Made by a program: the position numbers and the translations under genes. The notes beneath the pieces were generated by a model that did not search any database, had not been told where the DNA came from, and saw only the letters and a program-made list of their open reading frames with translations. A DNA stretch of 64,000 nucleotides from Marivivens aquimaris (GTDB taxonomy: Bacteria > Pseudomonadota > Alphaproteobacteria > Rhodobacterales > Rhodobacteraceae), in the NCBI RefSeq assembly GCF_015220045.1, contig NZ_JADBGB010000001.1, positions 2,351,001 through 2,415,000 of the forward strand, read 5' to 3'. This document shows, piece after piece, positions 63,473 through 64,000 of the stretch. Within the stretch, counting starts at the first letter, position 1. Every line of letters starts with the position of its first letter.

Positions 63473-64000
<528 letters not shown>

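Overview
The window looks like a chromosomal segment from a marine-type alphaproteobacterium of the Rhodobacteraceae (Roseobacter group). The basis is moderately high GC, dense operons of periplasmic sugar/polyol and peptide ABC transporters, an ALDH16-type double-domain aldehyde dehydrogenase beside deoC, a MaoC-Pta fusion next to ackA, an erythritol (ery) operon of rhizobial/Brucella type, and an rRNA operon ending 23S-5S-tRNA-fMet. No species is claimed.

Region 1-15.8 kb is a polyol/inositol-type catabolic island. After the 5' part of a fatty acid desaturase gene, a minus-strand operon runs from two tandem sterol-desaturase/fatty-acid-hydroxylase paralogues into a sugar-type ABC importer (binding protein, two permeases, ATPase). 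Divergent from it are two tandem LacI regulators, then a plus-strand operon: TIM-barrel isomerase, SDR, IolW-like and IolG-like dehydrogenases, IolE, a phytanoyl-CoA-dioxygenase-like oxygenase and a GFOR-like oxidoreductase. The second lacI gene is flanked by two copies of the palindrome TGACGT-N4-ACGTCA. The later inositol enzymes (IolB, C, D, A) are absent from the window.

Region 15.7-31.6 kb is envelope and surface functions: a small membrane protein and membrane-anchored LuxR-type regulator, a secreted Gly/Asp-rich protein, cardiolipin synthase, a cation/proton antiporter, a DUF2793 protein, three RTX-type secreted proteins, a Wza-like export lipoprotein, UDP-galactopyranose mutase and a GT2 glycosyltransferase. 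One RTX gene is split by an intact IS3-family (IS407-like) element with a GGGC target duplication; removing the element restores the frame exactly.

Region 31.5-50.6 kb holds a deoxyribose operon (SorC-type regulator, deoC, ALDH16), a DUF882 protein, ilvD, a candidate small RNA, an oppABCDF operon, maoC-pta/ackA, a nickel locus and aroQ. The nickel locus has a perfect NikR operator, but its NikR lacks all four canonical nickel ligands and has a His-rich tail, and nikKML lacks adjacent nikQ/nikO.

Region 50.6-64 kb is an erythritol locus: a minus-strand ABC transporter with a DUF2291 protein, and divergent eryA-eryB-eryC, an iron-type alcohol dehydrogenase and eryD. metY follows, then on the minus strand tRNA-fMet, 5S and the 3' end of 23S rRNA.
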